From positions 107,998,574-108,062,573 of the forward strand of contig NC_089490.1 of NCBI RefSeq assembly GCF_036850765.1: a DNA stretch of 64,000 nt, written 5' to 3'. How positions within the stretch are numbered: the stretch's first letter is position 1; every line of letters starts with the position of its first letter. The notes under the pieces were generated by a model that did not search any database, was not told the origin of the DNA, and worked only from the letters and a program-made list of their open reading frames with translations. A program made the position numbers and the translations under genes. This document shows positions 47,851-61,915 of the stretch, one piece after another. Source of the stretch: Saccopteryx bilineata (taxonomy: Eukaryota > Chordata > Mammalia > Chiroptera > Emballonuridae).

Positions 47851-48049
47851 AGAGTTGGATCAATGATATATGCCTTTTATATTCTCTAAATATAACATTA
47901 TCATTTCCCAATAGTATTTGATCTTCATAAGTTATTTTAATGTCTGCATTGTGTGTTTTTAGGAAGTTTATAAACTCATCTTTTGCCTTCCATTGAGGCT
48001 GTACTTATTTGTTCATTTTCGGGTATATTTTGTTTTTTGTTGGCTTCTC

Positions 48050-48530
48050 TTTCACTCACCTCTTAAATACAAGCAGTCTAATTTTCAGTCTACTCTCTCT
48101 TACCACTCTTTTCCTTGATTATATCATCCATCCCCCACAGCTTCAGCTATTACTTCAAACCACTCTCAGGATCTGAACTGAAACTCATACTTCATACTGA
48201 GTTTCAAGACCCTTAAATCCAGTTGCCTCCTAAACATCTGTGGATGCCCTAAAGGCATCTCAAATATAGTGGCTCAAAACAAGACCTTTCTTTGTATCTA
48301 TAGTCAACAGTAATGTATTGTACACTTGTTAGATGGTTGATCTTATGTTGTGTTCTTACCACAATAAAATTTTAAAAATCCATTTTTTCTCAAATAAATG
48401 GTTTTTCCTCATCTGTCCCATGTTTTCATCATCATCTCTGTCTATTTAGTTGTTCACACTAGAAATTTTACATCCTGTATTCTCTTTTTACCTCACATTA
48501 ATACCTAAACTTATGTTCTACTTCATACAA
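48050..48530 (+). repeat. L2 fragment
   Basis: GTTGCCTCCTAAACATCTG and CTAAAGGCATCTCAAATAT match the L2 ORF region. Confidence 0.55.
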
Positions 48531-48534
48531 AAAA

Positions 48535-49250
48535 AGTCAAGTACTTCAGTGCCCATGTATCAGGCACTGATTATGGCTCTGGGGATGGAGCAGTGAACAA
48601 AACCAAGCCTTATTCTCATGGAGCTTAATTTCTAATTAGGAGAGACACAAAGTCAACAGATCATATATAAAGTGACAATAAGGGCAGTGAAGGAAGTAGA
48701 GCAGGGTTAGGGGATAATGATAGGGAGAGGAGCAGGAACATACTTATTATCTATTACAAGGTGATCAGAGAAGGCCTTTGGGAAGGGAACATTTGTACAA
48801 AGATCTGAATGAAGTAAGGAACCAAGCCATGTATAGATTTTGGGGAGGAGCATTTCAGAAGGAAGCATTCGTGTTGCTAGACTAGAACAAGCAAGAGGCA
48901 GAATGGTAGGAAATGATACCTCAATGCTAGATGTTGAGCCTCAGAAGTGAAGGGATGGACTCTGAATTTTATTCTAAGAAAAATAGGAAGTAGCAGGAGG
49001 GTTTTAAGCAACATATGACATGGCTAGATTGAAAGGTCTAGCCTTCCAAGTTTGGAAGGTTGGAGGCCAGTTAAGAGATTTTGTGGTCTAAGAGATTAGG
49101 ATGGCTTGACTAATAGTGGTAGAGTAGAAGTGATGAGAGTTGTATACTGGATTTATTTAGCCAATAATATACTGATGATTAGGTGGGAATGTTAAAAAAA
49201 GAGGGAGTCAAGGGTGACACCTAAGCTTTTGGCGCATTTATTTAGACAGT
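48535..49250 (-). repeat. L2 3' half, reverse
   Basis: ATGGAGCAGTGAACAAAACC, CTCATGGAGCTTAATTTCTA, GATCAGAGAAGGCCTTTG and GAGTCAAGGGTGACACC follow reverse L2 order over 700 bp. Confidence 0.7.
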
Positions 49251-49506
49251 GTAAAAACTGGCAGAGTTCAGACTGTTATTCCATCCCACTGGACTACTAA
49301 ATTTGCCACTTACTGTATTAATGTCTCTGTCCTATCTGTTCTTGCTTAAGTTAACTTCTAAGCATAGGTCTGACAGTGTTACTCTCTGCTCATGGCTTCT
49401 TACTGCCTACCCACAGGAGGATAAAGTCAATTTATATTATTTAGATGAATTTGCACATATCTTTTATGCTATCATGGTATAAAGCAGTTCTAATTTTCTG
49501 AATATT

Positions 49507-49667
49507 TTTTTAAGAGAGAGGAAGGGACAGAGAGAAACATGGATTTGTTGTACTACTTGTTTATGCATTCATTGGTTGATTCTTGTATGTACCCTGACCA
49601 GGGATCAAACCTACACCCATGGTGTATCGGGACAACACTCTAACCAACTGAGATACCTAGTCAGGGC
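49507..49667 (-). repeat. Short bat SINE, family D
   Basis: Reverse head CTGACTAGGTATCTCAGTTG and GCATTCATTGGTTGATTC block. Confidence 0.85.
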
Positions 49668-49739
49668 AGTCTTTTTCTTTTTTTTTTAATGACAAGTTAG
49701 AGCTAGGTGGAAAAATTAAGATTTACAAAAACTTCTTCC

Positions 49740-49892
49740 ATTGATTAGCAAGAGAGCAAGGGAGAGAACAACCACTTATTTGTTCCATTTAGTTGTAAAC
49801 TTATTGCTTGCTTCTTATATGTGCCCTGATTGGGGATCGAACCCGTGACCTCCATGCACAAGGCTGATGCTCTATCCACTGAGCCCAGGGCC
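49740..49892 (-). repeat. Short tRNA-derived SINE, family D-like, diverged
   Basis: GGGGATCGAACCCGTGACC (reverse B box) and CTATCCACTGAGCCCAGGGC (reverse head). Confidence 0.7.
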
Positions 49893-50332
49893 AAGAGTAT
49901 TTTTTGACAGTGATTCTGTATAAATAGGAAAAAGTAAGACTCAGTAGGGATTTGTGGGATATATATGGAAAGGCATTTTTGAAATGTATGCAGCTATTAT
50001 CACACCTGTTTTTAAACTCCTGCTGAAATATGTAAGCTGTATATGTGTGTATAATTTCCCCATGTCTCTGTACAGGATATGGTATCATCTATTGATTAGT
50101 GATCAGGTGATCTGGGCTTATATGTGTATAGTATACAGATACTGGGAGTACAGTGATGAAGAAGCTAGAAACGTATCTCTCCTAGGAATTAACAGTCTGG
50201 TGGGAAAGAAAGGAGCTCCAAAAGAGTTACTCCTTACGAAGGGACACACGTATTCTGCCAGGAATTTCTGTAGGCTTTGTTTTGAATTTGTTAAATAGTA
50301 TTCTCATGTTAAGAGTTAGGGCTAGAATATCT

Positions 50333-50698
50333 TTTTTTTTAAATTTATCTTTTTATTCAGTGAGAGAAGGGAGGCAGAGACAGACTCCCCCATGCACCCT
50401 GACCAGGATTCACCTGGCAAGCCCACTAGGAGGCGATGCTCTGCTTATCTGGGGCATTGCTTTATTGCTCAGCAATCGAGCTCTTATTAGCACCTGAGGC
50501 AGGAGCCATCCTCAGCAAACAGGGCCAACTCACTCCAATCAAGCCGTGGCTGCAGGAGGGGAAGAGAGAGAGAGAAGCGAGAGGGGTAAGGAAAGAGAAG
50601 CAGATGGACACTTCTCCTATGTGCCCTGACCGGGGATTGAACCCAGGACATCCACATGCTGGGCTGATGTTCTACCACTGAGCCAACCGGCCAGGGCC
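50333..50698 (-). repeat. Long bat SINE, family A, older copy
   Basis: Reverse family A with more changes than the 30.8-kb copy. Flanks AGAATATCTTTT / AGAATATCTTTA. Confidence 0.9.
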
Positions 50699-51015
50699 AG
50701 AATATCTTTAATAGATCCTTCCCTAAACAAGGATCTATGAACTTATTTGTCCTTAGCCACACACCTTACGGTGAAGTTGGAATTCAAAGTCAGGCTCTCT
50801 GATTCCAGAACCTTAAACACTATGCTGTATGATGCTTCACGATCTTACCATAACGATAAATATATATATGAATGGACACAAATTTCAACATTCTGATCTA
50901 AGGAGTTTTTAAAATTAAGGCAAGTCAATCAAGAGCTCCCTCTCCCAGTAACGCATCACCTGATTTTTTTTTTTCCCCACAGAGATTACATATCTTTACT
51001 ATTACTTTAAATCTT

Positions 51016-51297
51016 GCCTGACCGTGGATAGAGTGTCAGCCTGGAGCTCAGAGGACCCAGGTTTGAAACCCTGAGGTTGCCAGCTTGAGTGCAGGGTTGC
51101 TTGCTTGAGTGTAGAATCATAGACATGACCCCAAGGTTGCTGGCTTTAGCAAGGGGTCACTAGCTTGAGCCCCCCCTCGTTAAGGCACATATATGAGAAA
51201 GCAGTCAATGAACAACTAAGGTGCTGCAATGAAGAATTGATGATTCTCATCTCTCTCCCTTCCTGTTTGTCCCTCTCTTTCTCGGTCTCTTGCTAAA
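51016..51297 (+). repeat. Bat SINE, family B, head shortened
   Basis: GCCTGACCGTGGATAGAGTG lacks about 13 bases of the usual head. The body, CAAGGCACATATATGAG block and CT-rich end are present. Confidence 0.85.
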
Positions 51298-51719
51298 ACA
51301 AACAAGAGTCAGGGTTTTCATTATAGCAACTAAAAGATATTTATTTATTTAAGTATGTAATTGACATGTGCTCCTGGACTCTGGGGTACAGTGAAGTCCC
51401 ATCTTACACAGGATTTAGGTTATAAAGGCATTACAAGTTGAATTACATAAAGTTAAAATTACTTTAGATTAATCCCACTTCTCACAGCCACCGTCATTTA
51501 CCACCAACCTTTTTGTTTTGTCTTGATTATTGAAATAGTGAAAATATGGATGAATTTTTATCTGATCTCATGCTTTAAAACCATTAAGAATCATTAAGGA
51601 AAGGGAAATTTCCTTGACCTTCCTTTGAACTGACCAGTTAAAATTAAACTTTGTTCAGAAACATGATGTAATATATATATATGAACCTTGAAAACTTTAT
51701 GCGAAGTCTAACAGGTCTT

Positions 51720-51940
51720 TCTGCCTGTTCTTGCTCTCCTGTTGTGTTTTCTCCCCACAATAGCCAGAATGATCTTTCAAAAGTATAAATCGGAACACAT
51801 CACCCCTCTTTCTGTTCAGTGCTGTTCTCTGGTTCCCCATCTCACTCAGAGTTAAAAGCTAACCACAACCATGGTCTGTTAGGGCCTATGCATCCAGACC
51901 ACACTCTTTGACATCTACTACCCTTTGGAAAGGCCTCGTT
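51720..51940 (+). repeat. L2 fragment
   Basis: CAGAATGATCTTTCAAAAGT, CTGGTTCCCCATCTCACTC and CCATGGTCTGTTAGGGCC are in L2 order. L1-like text follows to about 52,080. Confidence 0.6.
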
Positions 51941-52079
51941 CCTGGCTGTTCTTTGGCTTATTTTACTTAGTGTAATGCCCTTAAGGTTCATCCATGTTGT
52001 CACAAACAGCAGGATTTCACACTATCCTTTTAATTTCTGTTGTATATGCACAGGTACAATACTTGAGGCTCCATGGTTT

Positions 52080-52728
52080 TATGACTAGGAATTACTTAGG
52101 TGACTGCTGGATCCACAACCCTCATTTTCTGGCCAAGCAAGAAAACTTTTAGACCAGTCTTGCCTTGTTATCATCTTTACTTAGTCAAGTGAATATAAAA
52201 ACAAATATTTTAAAATAGTGAATTGGGAAAAGAAAGTTTAACTGTTTTCTTCATCCTAGCACAGCTTTATTTTATTAAGTTCTTTTATTACTTGTACTTA
52301 GAGGTAATCATAGTACATACATTTTTTTTTTCATAGTAGATTTTGGGAGTTTTTGCTACCTATTTATAGGAGCTCTAAAAGCAACAATAAAAATAATCAG
52401 AATCTTTCTTAGTGATTGAGATTGATAGGTCATCTCTATAGAAGAAGGAAGAAAATTTTCAGGTAGAACACATTTTTAGTCTTAGTATATATTTTTTTCT
52501 AAGTCTTTTATGGAATAAATTACAGTTAAGTTAGCCAGTATTCTCAAGGAGGACACACTTAAAATTTTTGTCTGCTAACCTCCACCTTCCAACTTGCAAT
52601 CAGTCATCTTCAGTTTAAGTTGAAGCAGCAGTAACAACGTAGGAAAGCTTGTACTATACCTGTCATTCTTTGGTTGGTGTTTGAGATGGTTAAAATGGCG
52701 TGTTTGTGTTTTGTTTTGTTTTTTTTAG
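52080..52728. other. End of TMEM263 intron 1, nothing recognised
   Basis: Apart from the pyrimidine tract and AG acceptor at 52,700-52,728, no feature is seen. Confidence 0.5.
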
Positions 52729-53574
<846 letters not shown>

Positions 53575-53866
53575 CCCCCCCTTGTGGCATTTCACTTGTA
53601 CATTGATTGCTTTCTCTTATGTTCCTTGACCATGGGGCTATAGCAGATTTGAGTAACCCCTTGCTCAAGCCAGCGACCTTGGGTCCAAGCTGGTGAGCTT
53701 TGCTCAAACCAGATGAGCCCGTGCTCAGGCTGGCGACCTCGGGGTCTCTTGAGCTTTGCTCAAACCAGAGGAACCCGCACTCAAGCTGTTGACCTTGGGG
53801 TCTGGAACCTGGGTCCTCTGCATCCCAGTCCGACGCTGTATCTACTACGCCACCGCCTGGTCAGGC
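53575..53866 (-). repeat. Long bat SINE, family B, with an internal partial duplication
   Basis: The segment GAGCTTTGCTCAAACCAGA occurs twice (about 53,696 and 53,750), each with a following GACCT..GGGGTCT block. The reverse head GCCTGACCAGGCGGTGGCG ends it. Confidence 0.88.
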
Positions 53867-53948
53867 TAGTTACTGTGTTTTGTTCCCAGTTCTGTTACCC
53901 ACTTTCCAAAACTTTCGTTCTAATATTGGTATACAAAAATGAAACTGC

Positions 53949-54351
53949 GGCCCTGCCCGGTTGGCTCAGCGGTGGAGCGTCGGCCTGGCGTGCGGGGGAC
54001 CCGGGTTGTGCGGGGGACCCGGGTTCGATTCCCGGCCAGGGCACATAGGAGAAGCGCCCATTTGCTTCTCCACCCCCCCCCCCTCCTTCCTCTCTGTCTG
54101 TCTCTTCCACTCCCGCAGCCGAGGCTCCATTGGAGCGGGGATGGCCTGGGCACTGGAGTGGCTCTGGTCGCAGCGGAGCAAGCCCCAGAGGGGTGGAGCG
54201 AAGCCCCAGAGGGGTGGAGCATCGCCCCTGGTGGGCGGAGCGTCGCCCCTGGTGGGCGTGCCAGGTGGATCCCGGTAGGGCGCATGCGGGAGTCTGTCTG
54301 ACTGTCTCTCCCCGTTTCCAGCTTCAGAAAAATACCCCCCCCCCAAAAAAA
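53949..54351 (+). repeat. Long bat SINE, family A, with duplicated segments
   Basis: The head is followed by GTGCGGGGGACCCGGGTT twice in a row (53,989-54,024), placing a duplicate just before the B box. The body has GCCCCAGAGGGGTGGAGC and GTCGCCCCTGGTGGGC each repeated (54,180-54,260). Confidence 0.92.
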
Positions 54352-54985
54352 GAAACTGCTAGGAAAATGGATACAATGAAAAGTTCATACTTAACCCTAA
54401 AAGAGGATAGTAAGTTTAGTTTTGTGGAGGAATAGCCTAGAAAATTATTAGCTCACTTGTTTTCCCTGATTTTTTAGTTCTAGACCCCTGAGTTTTGAAA
54501 AGAAGCTAGGGCTTGGTGAGAAAGTTACTAAGGACTTGGTGAGAAAGTCATCAGGAGGGAGCTTGATAAAGGCTGCCCAGGAGCATGACTGTCAAGGAAG
54601 AGAACAAGCCTCAGGAATGGCTGTGTTTGTCAACCTGCTGAACAGAAGTAGACTGCAAAGTAGAGAATTTATATGGTGATCACTAAGAGCACACTGTAAT
54701 TTAAGAGATCAACAGCATTATTTATCTGAATAATTATCTTCAACAACTATAACTGAAAATTTTTAAAATATTTTTAAAAAGAAAAATTGTCTTCATTAAT
54801 TGCTTGTACACCAAATTTAGTATAGCAGCATAATCCTATGTGAGGTACTCAGTATGAAGGAGTTATCTGTTTTATTCTCAAATCAGGTTTTCTCCCCTTT
54901 CCTGTGTTACTGGCCTTGACCTTGATAACAAAAGAATTACCAATTATGTAATGCTTTCCATCATATAGTAATTTTATAATTAGCA
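54352..54985. other. TMEM263 intron 2, nothing recognised
   Basis: AT-rich, with no clear repeat or gene. Confidence 0.45.
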
Positions 54986-55444
54986 CAGTAGTTCTACTTT
55001 ATCTGCAGGAGATACATTCAAAGATCCCCAGTGAATGTCTGAAACCTTGGACAGTACCAAAACCTACTGTTTTTTTCCTATACATATATGACTATGATAA
55101 AGCTTACTTTATAAATTAGACACAGAGAGTAAAAAGAATTACTGCTAATAAAATAGAACAATTACAGCGATATACTGTAAAAAGTTACGGGAATGTGGTC
55201 ACTCTCAAAATGTCTTATGTACTGTACAAACAGTGTGGATATAGTGGACATTGGGATTATTCACCACCTATGTGGGACAGAGGGGGACAATTTGATATTT
55301 CATCATATTACTCAAAGGCACCCAATTTAAAGCTTGTGAATTGTTTTATTTCTGAAATTTACCATTTAATACTTTCAGGCCATGGTTTGACTGTGGATAA
55401 GTCAAACTGTTTTAAGTGAAACTACAGATAAGGGGTGACAACTG
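54986..55444. mobile_element. Tigger-type MITE
   Basis: The start CAGTAGTTCTACTTTATCTG and end ACAGATAAGGGGTGACAACTG are imperfect inverted repeats. The body (ATTCAAAGATCCCCAGTGAA) resembles TcMar-Tigger MITEs. Confidence 0.6.
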
Positions 55445-55530
55445 TGTATTCAAATGCTTATCTATATCTTATGCCTTTTATTTCAGCTATATTTTAAATT
55501 TTATACTAACTATGCTTATTACAGAAATAG

Positions 55531-55881
55531 GTTTTTTTTGTGTGTGTGACAGAGACAGAGATAGGGACAGATAGGCAGGAAGGAAGAGAGATGAGAAGCA
55601 TCAGTTCTTTGTTGCGGCACCTTAGCTGTTCATTGATTGCTTTCTCATATGTGCCCTGACCAATGGGCTACAGCAGAGCAAGTGACCCCTTACTCAAGCC
55701 AGCGACCTTGGGTGTAAGTCAGTGACCTTTGTGATCAAGCCAGAGACCTCTGGGCTCAAGCCAGCAACCATGGGGTCATGTCTATGATCCCACGCTCAAG
55801 CCAGCGTCCTCGGGGTTTTGAACCTCTGTCCTCTGCATCCCAGTCTAATGCTCTATCCACTGCACCACTACCTGGTCAGGC
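55531..55881 (-). repeat. Long bat SINE, family B
   Basis: Reverse body and head GCCTGACCAGGTAGTGGTGC. CAGAAATAG flanks both sides. It ends 190 bp before the TMEM263 last-exon acceptor. Confidence 0.92.
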
Positions 55882-56031
55882 CAGAAATAGTTGTAATAAA
55901 AATTTTAGTTTTTATAAATTTAGCCATTGCTGAACATGGAAAATGAGAATTTATGTGGTTGACCTTCTCAAAAGAACCTCTTGATTGTTAGGAAGTCTTA
56001 GGTTATTTAATGATTTGTACTGTTCTTATAA

Positions 56032-56358
<327 letters not shown>

Positions 56359-57956
56359 AACATGGAGATACACTTGCTCTCTACAGCATTATGATGCCAG
56401 TGGCATTGAATTGCTTAATTATGGACTACAACTGAGTCAACTGTTTTGGACATTTATCTTCTAAACTGCTGTGTTGAAAGTATTGATGACTGCCTTTCGT
56501 CTAAAAAAAAGACCAATACTAGCACAGTGTATGAAGGTTTCTCATATTTAAATTCCAGCTTTTTATCTGGTAAAATGTTACACTTACTCAGTTGTAACTG
56601 AAGATATGATATATTTGAATATTTACTATATAAGTCTTTTAGTTTAATGAAAAATGTGAAAGTTGAATTTAGTGGATGATCTTTACAGTTCCATGTGTAT
56701 AATGTGCCAGGTAACTCACTCCTTAAAAAAGGGAACCTTGAACTACATAAACTGTAATATTTTGATGTGCCTAATAGTTTCAGATGTCTTAATTTTTTTT
56801 TGTAATCATAATTGATTAGGTCAAGAGGAATTCTTCTTATTTAAGCTGTAAAAGTAGCAGGATTTAGTGAAACGTAAAAGATAATGGTTTTGTTGTCCTG
56901 AGTGTTAACCATCTTTTATTAGATATGTATTATATTAATTTAATCATTGATGCCTTACAAAAGAAAACATCTTTTCTAATACCCTAAACATGTGCAGTTC
57001 TTAGAATTATATATGGATTCTCTTAAAAGTTGTGAAATTAGTTTTTCTGTTAAGAATCTCAGGAGTCATTAGTAAAGGCATTTCTTTGCTCTTAGATAAG
57101 GTAGTGCTCGTTAACCTTTTGTTAACTGTCAGCAGTTACAACAAAACGGTATGCTTCAACCTGGGTTCATCCTCCACTGTCAGGACACCTCACAGTGCCT
57201 AAGGAACATTACTTTGCTGGTCAGAAGCTATTTTGGAAGAGTTTCAGGTTAAGGAGGAACAAATAAATAATTTTAAATTCTTAAAAATTACCTAGAACAT
57301 CCAAAATATAAAAAGAGTTCTTCACACCTATTTTATCTCTAGGATGGCTTAAATTATTAGCAGTACTCCTTTTTAAAAATATAGTAAAAGAAACACAAAT
57401 ATCTGGGGCTGACTTTTAAATTGAATGAAATGAGTTCCATAGATTAGTTTTTAACTGTAAACTATGTAAATGCTTTCAATGGTTTATAGGCCTTTAAAAT
57501 ATTATTTTACTGTTCTTTAAAGCAGTTGTAGAAGTACCATTTCAAGTCAACTTCAGGCAGGGAATTGGAAGTTTTTGATTATGGATAAGTGTGTCATGTC
57601 TTAACACATCTCATCATGTCTCAGAGAATATGACTTAGCTGAAATTCATCTTTTTGTTTCATAGAATTTTTGTAAGTGGTATATTTGGCATTCCTCTTAA
57701 CTAAATTGCTGTAATCCAAACTTGAAAAAAAATCTTCATTTTCTTTATACTTGAGTCTGAAAATTGGCCTCCATTCTATACTTTTTTTTCCCTTGTGAGA
57801 GAGGGGAGGAAAGGTATGATGCTTTTGAGTATCATATAGCATCCCTGACAACTTAAAACACATCACTCCAGCACCCAGGCTTAAGTGCTTGTTTGTAAAT
57901 GACCAAGAGTTTTACAGTAATAATGTGGATTAACAAATGGATAAGAGCATAACTTT

Positions 57957-58130
57957 TATTTATTTTTAAATTTTTATTGATTTGAAAGATGAGAGAGAGA
58001 GAAACATCGATTTGTTCCACTTATTTATGCATTCATTGGTTGACTCTTGTTTGTGCCCAGAGTGGAAGTTGAACCTACAACCTTGGTGTATCGGGACGAC
58101 CCTCTATCCAACTAACCAGCCCTGCCTGGG
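57957..58130 (-). repeat. Short bat SINE, family D, inside the TMEM263 3'UTR
   Basis: Reverse copy with AACATCGATTTGTTCCACTT and GCATTCATTGGTTGACTC. The flanks GCATAACTTTT and ACACAACTTTT are an imperfect duplication. Confidence 0.85.
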
Positions 58131-59269
58131 TTAAGAACACAACTTTTCAGTGCTTTCATAAATACCAGGCAATATTTTAAGCAAATCTGCAAAGGTTCTT
58201 GAACCTCTCTATAGTATACAAAACTGAGAAGTCATTAAGGAATTTAATTCATCAGATATTAAATGGATGTTTATTTCATGCCGTATTATTTAAGTGTACT
58301 TGTTGGTATATCTTGTCAGATGTCATAATTTGATCAGAGTATTTAAAAAAAATTCAAAATTAATAGATGAACACAAGTAATTATTTAATAATGGTAGTGG
58401 AGATTTTGTTCCCTGCTATTTGAAATTACTGCTTCATTGCTAGTTTATATTTCTAACTTCTAGTCATAGGCTCTGTTGTGCTTTGTACCTGAATCTCTAA
58501 ACGTAGCCTTTAGTTTACTGTATGCCTGCATATTTATTTTTAATGTTGCTTGTCTTTAAAATTGCCTGAGGAAAATGGTTGTAATTAATTTCTGCCAAAG
58601 AAAAGCCACATGGTACATTTTGTCTTATCAAGTTTGTTTTAAATTCTAGACAGGAACTTTGTTCAGGAGAGGCTTTTGCAATAATAGCAGAGAACTATAC
58701 AAATGTGCAGTTAGTTATGAAGGTTCTTATTGAAAAGAACTTGCCATTTGATATGTGTAGACTTGAGTCTTTTCCAGTTTATTTTTGTAGATTAGCAATT
58801 TGACCTGTTAAACAGTACTAGTTCTCTTCAAGAAACTAAGGTTTTGTATATACCTAGAGGCAACTCTTATTCAGCTTATCTTTTGGGTTCATATTTGGCA
58901 CAATGAGGATAAACTTGTGTGACTCACTGAAAGAGTGATCGAATAATGTTGATATTATGAATCCTGCACTTAGTGAAATGTGAGATGAAACTGATGACTG
59001 AATTTTTTTTTGTATTAAAGGAATGGGAAAAGAATACATGAATCTGTTAATAAAGCACTATGATCTGCAAAATACGAAATGTTTCATAAAGATCTAAGGA
59101 AACTTTAAAACAGGGTAGTCTTAAAATTTTTAATTACATAGTAGTTCAGAAAGTACTGTAGTCAGTTTTTACATTTTTTGATGTTAATGAACAAACGATA
59201 AAATATCTCTGAATATGTATTTTGATGCCAACACAATAAATGAAATGCAAATCTATTTTAAACAACTCT

Positions 59270-59275
59270 AATAAA
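59270..59275 (+). terminator. Candidate distal poly(A) signal of TMEM263
   Basis: This AATAAA is the last of three hexamers within 230 bp. After it comes sequence resembling a MER5A-type repeat rather than UTR. An alternative signal is at 59,049-59,054. Confidence 0.4.
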
Positions 59276-59282
59276 GATTTAA

Positions 59283-59405
59283 AATGTAGATTTCTAATTT
59301 TTACCCTAACTTGCTGAATCTCTGCAAGGTGGGGCCCAGGACTGCAGTTTTAACAACCTCTGCAGGTGATTTCTGTGCACTCTGAAATTTGGGAACTGAT
59401 GGAGA
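59283..59405. repeat. MER5A-like fragment
   Basis: GGTGGGGCCCAGGACTGCAG, TTTTAACAACCTCTGCAGGTGA and GAAATTTGGGAACTGATGG follow MER5A order. It marks the probable end of the TMEM263 transcript. Confidence 0.65.
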
Positions 59406-60229
59406 AGCTGCAAAGCAGTTAGCATTCCCCTCTTTTCTAGGTAGCTGCTGAACCAACTTAGCCCTCTCACTGAAGTGACTCAAAGGGAGGCGAACAAGTT
59501 GGTGGAAGGTAGAAATGGGTATATTCTAGGCATCTACTTACCCTCCAGACTCTGTCCATACATTATCTGGTTTAATCACTACAAGAGAAGTATCTTTATT
59601 CTCTTTGTACAAATATGGAATAGGCTAACTTTCAATGTTAGTTTAATTTCTTATATTGCTTTTGAATCAGTGTCACAACTTTTTCAGCTTATGTCCAGAA
59701 ACATAAGCCCATTCGTTACTCAGTAATGAGTCATTCTGCTGGCCTCGGTGCTGCCTGTGTGCTACATTTCCCAAGCTATCTAACTTGAACTCCCTGGACT
59801 CTTTCTGGTGACCATATTTACTTTGGCAGCTAATTACACTTTGCTACAAAAATGAGTGTAGTGTAATTATACATAAATTAAAGGAAATTTAATTGTTACT
59901 ACAGCCTTTATTTCACACAATTGACTCTAGTGTTACCTATTGCCCTCTGCTTTGATTTTTGAATTTTAAATTCATAGATCTGAATAAGAATACAAGAATG
60001 AAAAAAGGCAGAGATTCAAAGGCTTACAAAAGAAAACAAAATAAGATTTAGTCTAAGGTAAAATAAAGTCAATATACTGCATTATTTACCACAAATGTGG
60101 ATTTTTAAAATTTGAATCTTGTTAAGGTACAGTGAGCTATAAATGAATTTCTAAAACCAGAAATGCATCTGCTTCTCTGTGCCTGTGTCCCTAAATTTTG
60201 CTGCTGAATTGACTACGCTCTTTTTAAAT
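59406..60229. other. Convergent intergenic DNA, nothing recognised
   Basis: AT-rich sequence without gene or clear repeat. Confidence 0.4.
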
Positions 60230-61035
60230 TAATGGCCACAGAGCACACATGGCCACTCAATTCTGCCAGACTTTGTTATATATCCTCTTGTATATTCACT
60301 TACCTACTACTCCTGGAAATGATTATTTCATACCTCCTCCTTCCAACCCTCCTGCTATACTCCCCTCCTCCCATTCCACTGTCCTCTGCAGAAAGAGGCA
60401 ACAACAGCAACTCCTGCCTCTCACACCACCGACTCCATCAACCTGCCTGCACCTGTTCCCACTTTCCATGGACCAGTACTAGTATCTCTGCTCTTACCCA
60501 AAGACTGCCTGCCTTTACTTTCTCAAGGATATAATCCTGCAGTTTTCTGTCATCCATCTCTCAGGTCATACCCATCAGTGTGTAAGCATGTCTTAGTATT
60601 TGCTTAAAAGAAAAATTTTGCAGCCAAATTTCTTGAAAAATTATAACTTCTTTCTCTATTCCCTCAACCCACGCCAGTTGCCTTCTTAACTTTCTCAGCC
60701 ATCCAGAACCATTTCTGATACAGCCAACTAATGATTTCCTGTTTGACAAATCCATTAGTCACTAATCTGTACCTTAGTTGGCATCTCCATGGCATTCAAT
60801 ATTATTAACCACGCCCTCTTTTCTTGGCAGATTTCTTCCTCTGGTCAACCCTTTCCCAGATTGGCCAGCCACGACAAGTCTGTACTTTGTTTCTGGGTGA
60901 GCTCATTGCGAGTCATAGCTTTTCATTTCGTAGACATGCAGATGACCCCTTGGTAGCTATCTCGAGTCCTGACTTTTCAGAACTCTAGACTTTGCCATTT
61001 GCCTCTTTGACATCTGTGCTCAGATAACTGACATC
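60230..61035 (+). repeat. L2 ORF-region fragment
   Basis: CAATATTATTAACCACGCCC, GCATCTCCATGGCATTC, GACATGCAGATGACCCCTTGG and TCGAGTCCTGACTTTTCAGA are in the order of the L2 reverse-transcriptase region. Confidence 0.6.
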
Positions 61036-61234
61036 TGAAAGGTGACTATATTATGTATAATGTATTTCAAGCTGAGACAGTTGACAGAGATCACCACTAA
61101 TAATTATGTCAGGACAACAAGCAAATTCAAGTTTCTCCAAGGGTATCACATCACTCTTAGAATGACATTCTGCTGCTTAGATGGACCTGTAATGCTCATC
61201 TTAACTTGTACCCCTTTCCCAGCCCCCACTGTAC

Positions 61235-61385
61235 TGACTGTCACTCTTCAACAAACATTCTCATGTGACTCTGGGTAAGGAACTAACCCTCTCTGTGCCT
61301 GAGTCTCCTCATCTGTAGAACAATAAACAATGGTACCAAACTCTTAGGGCTGCAAAGCACAGTGTGCCTAGCACTTAAGTGTTGC
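61235..61385 (+). repeat. MIR
   Basis: TGTGACTCTGGGTAAGGAAC, CTGTGCCTGAGTCTCCTCAT and GTGCCTAGCACTTAAG. Confidence 0.75.
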
Positions 61386-61915
61386 AGAGAGATTTCTTTC
61401 ACTTTTCCTAAGGAAGTGAACAGATTTGGAGAGAAAGGGTTACTTGCATTTGTTGAAGACATGCCCTTCCTTTTTCATAATTTTTTCCTTAAGGCCATGC
61501 ACATATAGTGCACAGACACTGACTAACAGAGTCAATTGTTTGGTTGTGTATTTGTTGCAAAGTTCAAACTCCACAGCTGAAAGGGAGCCAGTCTTTACCT
61601 GTGTAATGTTTACCTTGGAATAAGATTTAGTAATAGAAATTTGAAATGCTACTAAAATCAGTACCAGCCATCACACACTTTCCCTTTTATAGTCAGATTT
61701 GGATTTTCAGTAAGTTTTTAATGCTCCATTTACTTCAAATGTCTATAAATTAGATCATTTTAAATTTAAGCAATTTTATGTAGAAAGTTTTCATTAAAAA
61801 GTTTCCTAAATTTGTTGGTACTCACTCTTTTGGCAGGTCAGGTAGGGGTGACTTTTCTCATGCCAACTCCTAAGCAATCCTTTTTCTATTCACAAGGTTT
61901 GAAAAGAAGTCAGAT
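61386..61915. other. Intergenic, nothing recognised
   Basis: AT-rich. No gene or repeat signature. Confidence 0.4.

Larger units (their letters stand above)
56359..59290 (+). other. TMEM263: TMEM263 3'UTR with several candidate poly(A) signals
   Basis: About 2.9 kb of AT-rich sequence follows the stop, with no credible reading frame. AATAAA hexamers occur at 59,049-59,054, 59,235-59,240 and 59,270-59,275. The last two are a close pair that could mark the distal end; the first could give a shorter isoform. A reverse-oriented SINE sits inside at 57,957-58,130. The end is inferred from the hexamers, not from transcript data. Confidence 0.55.
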
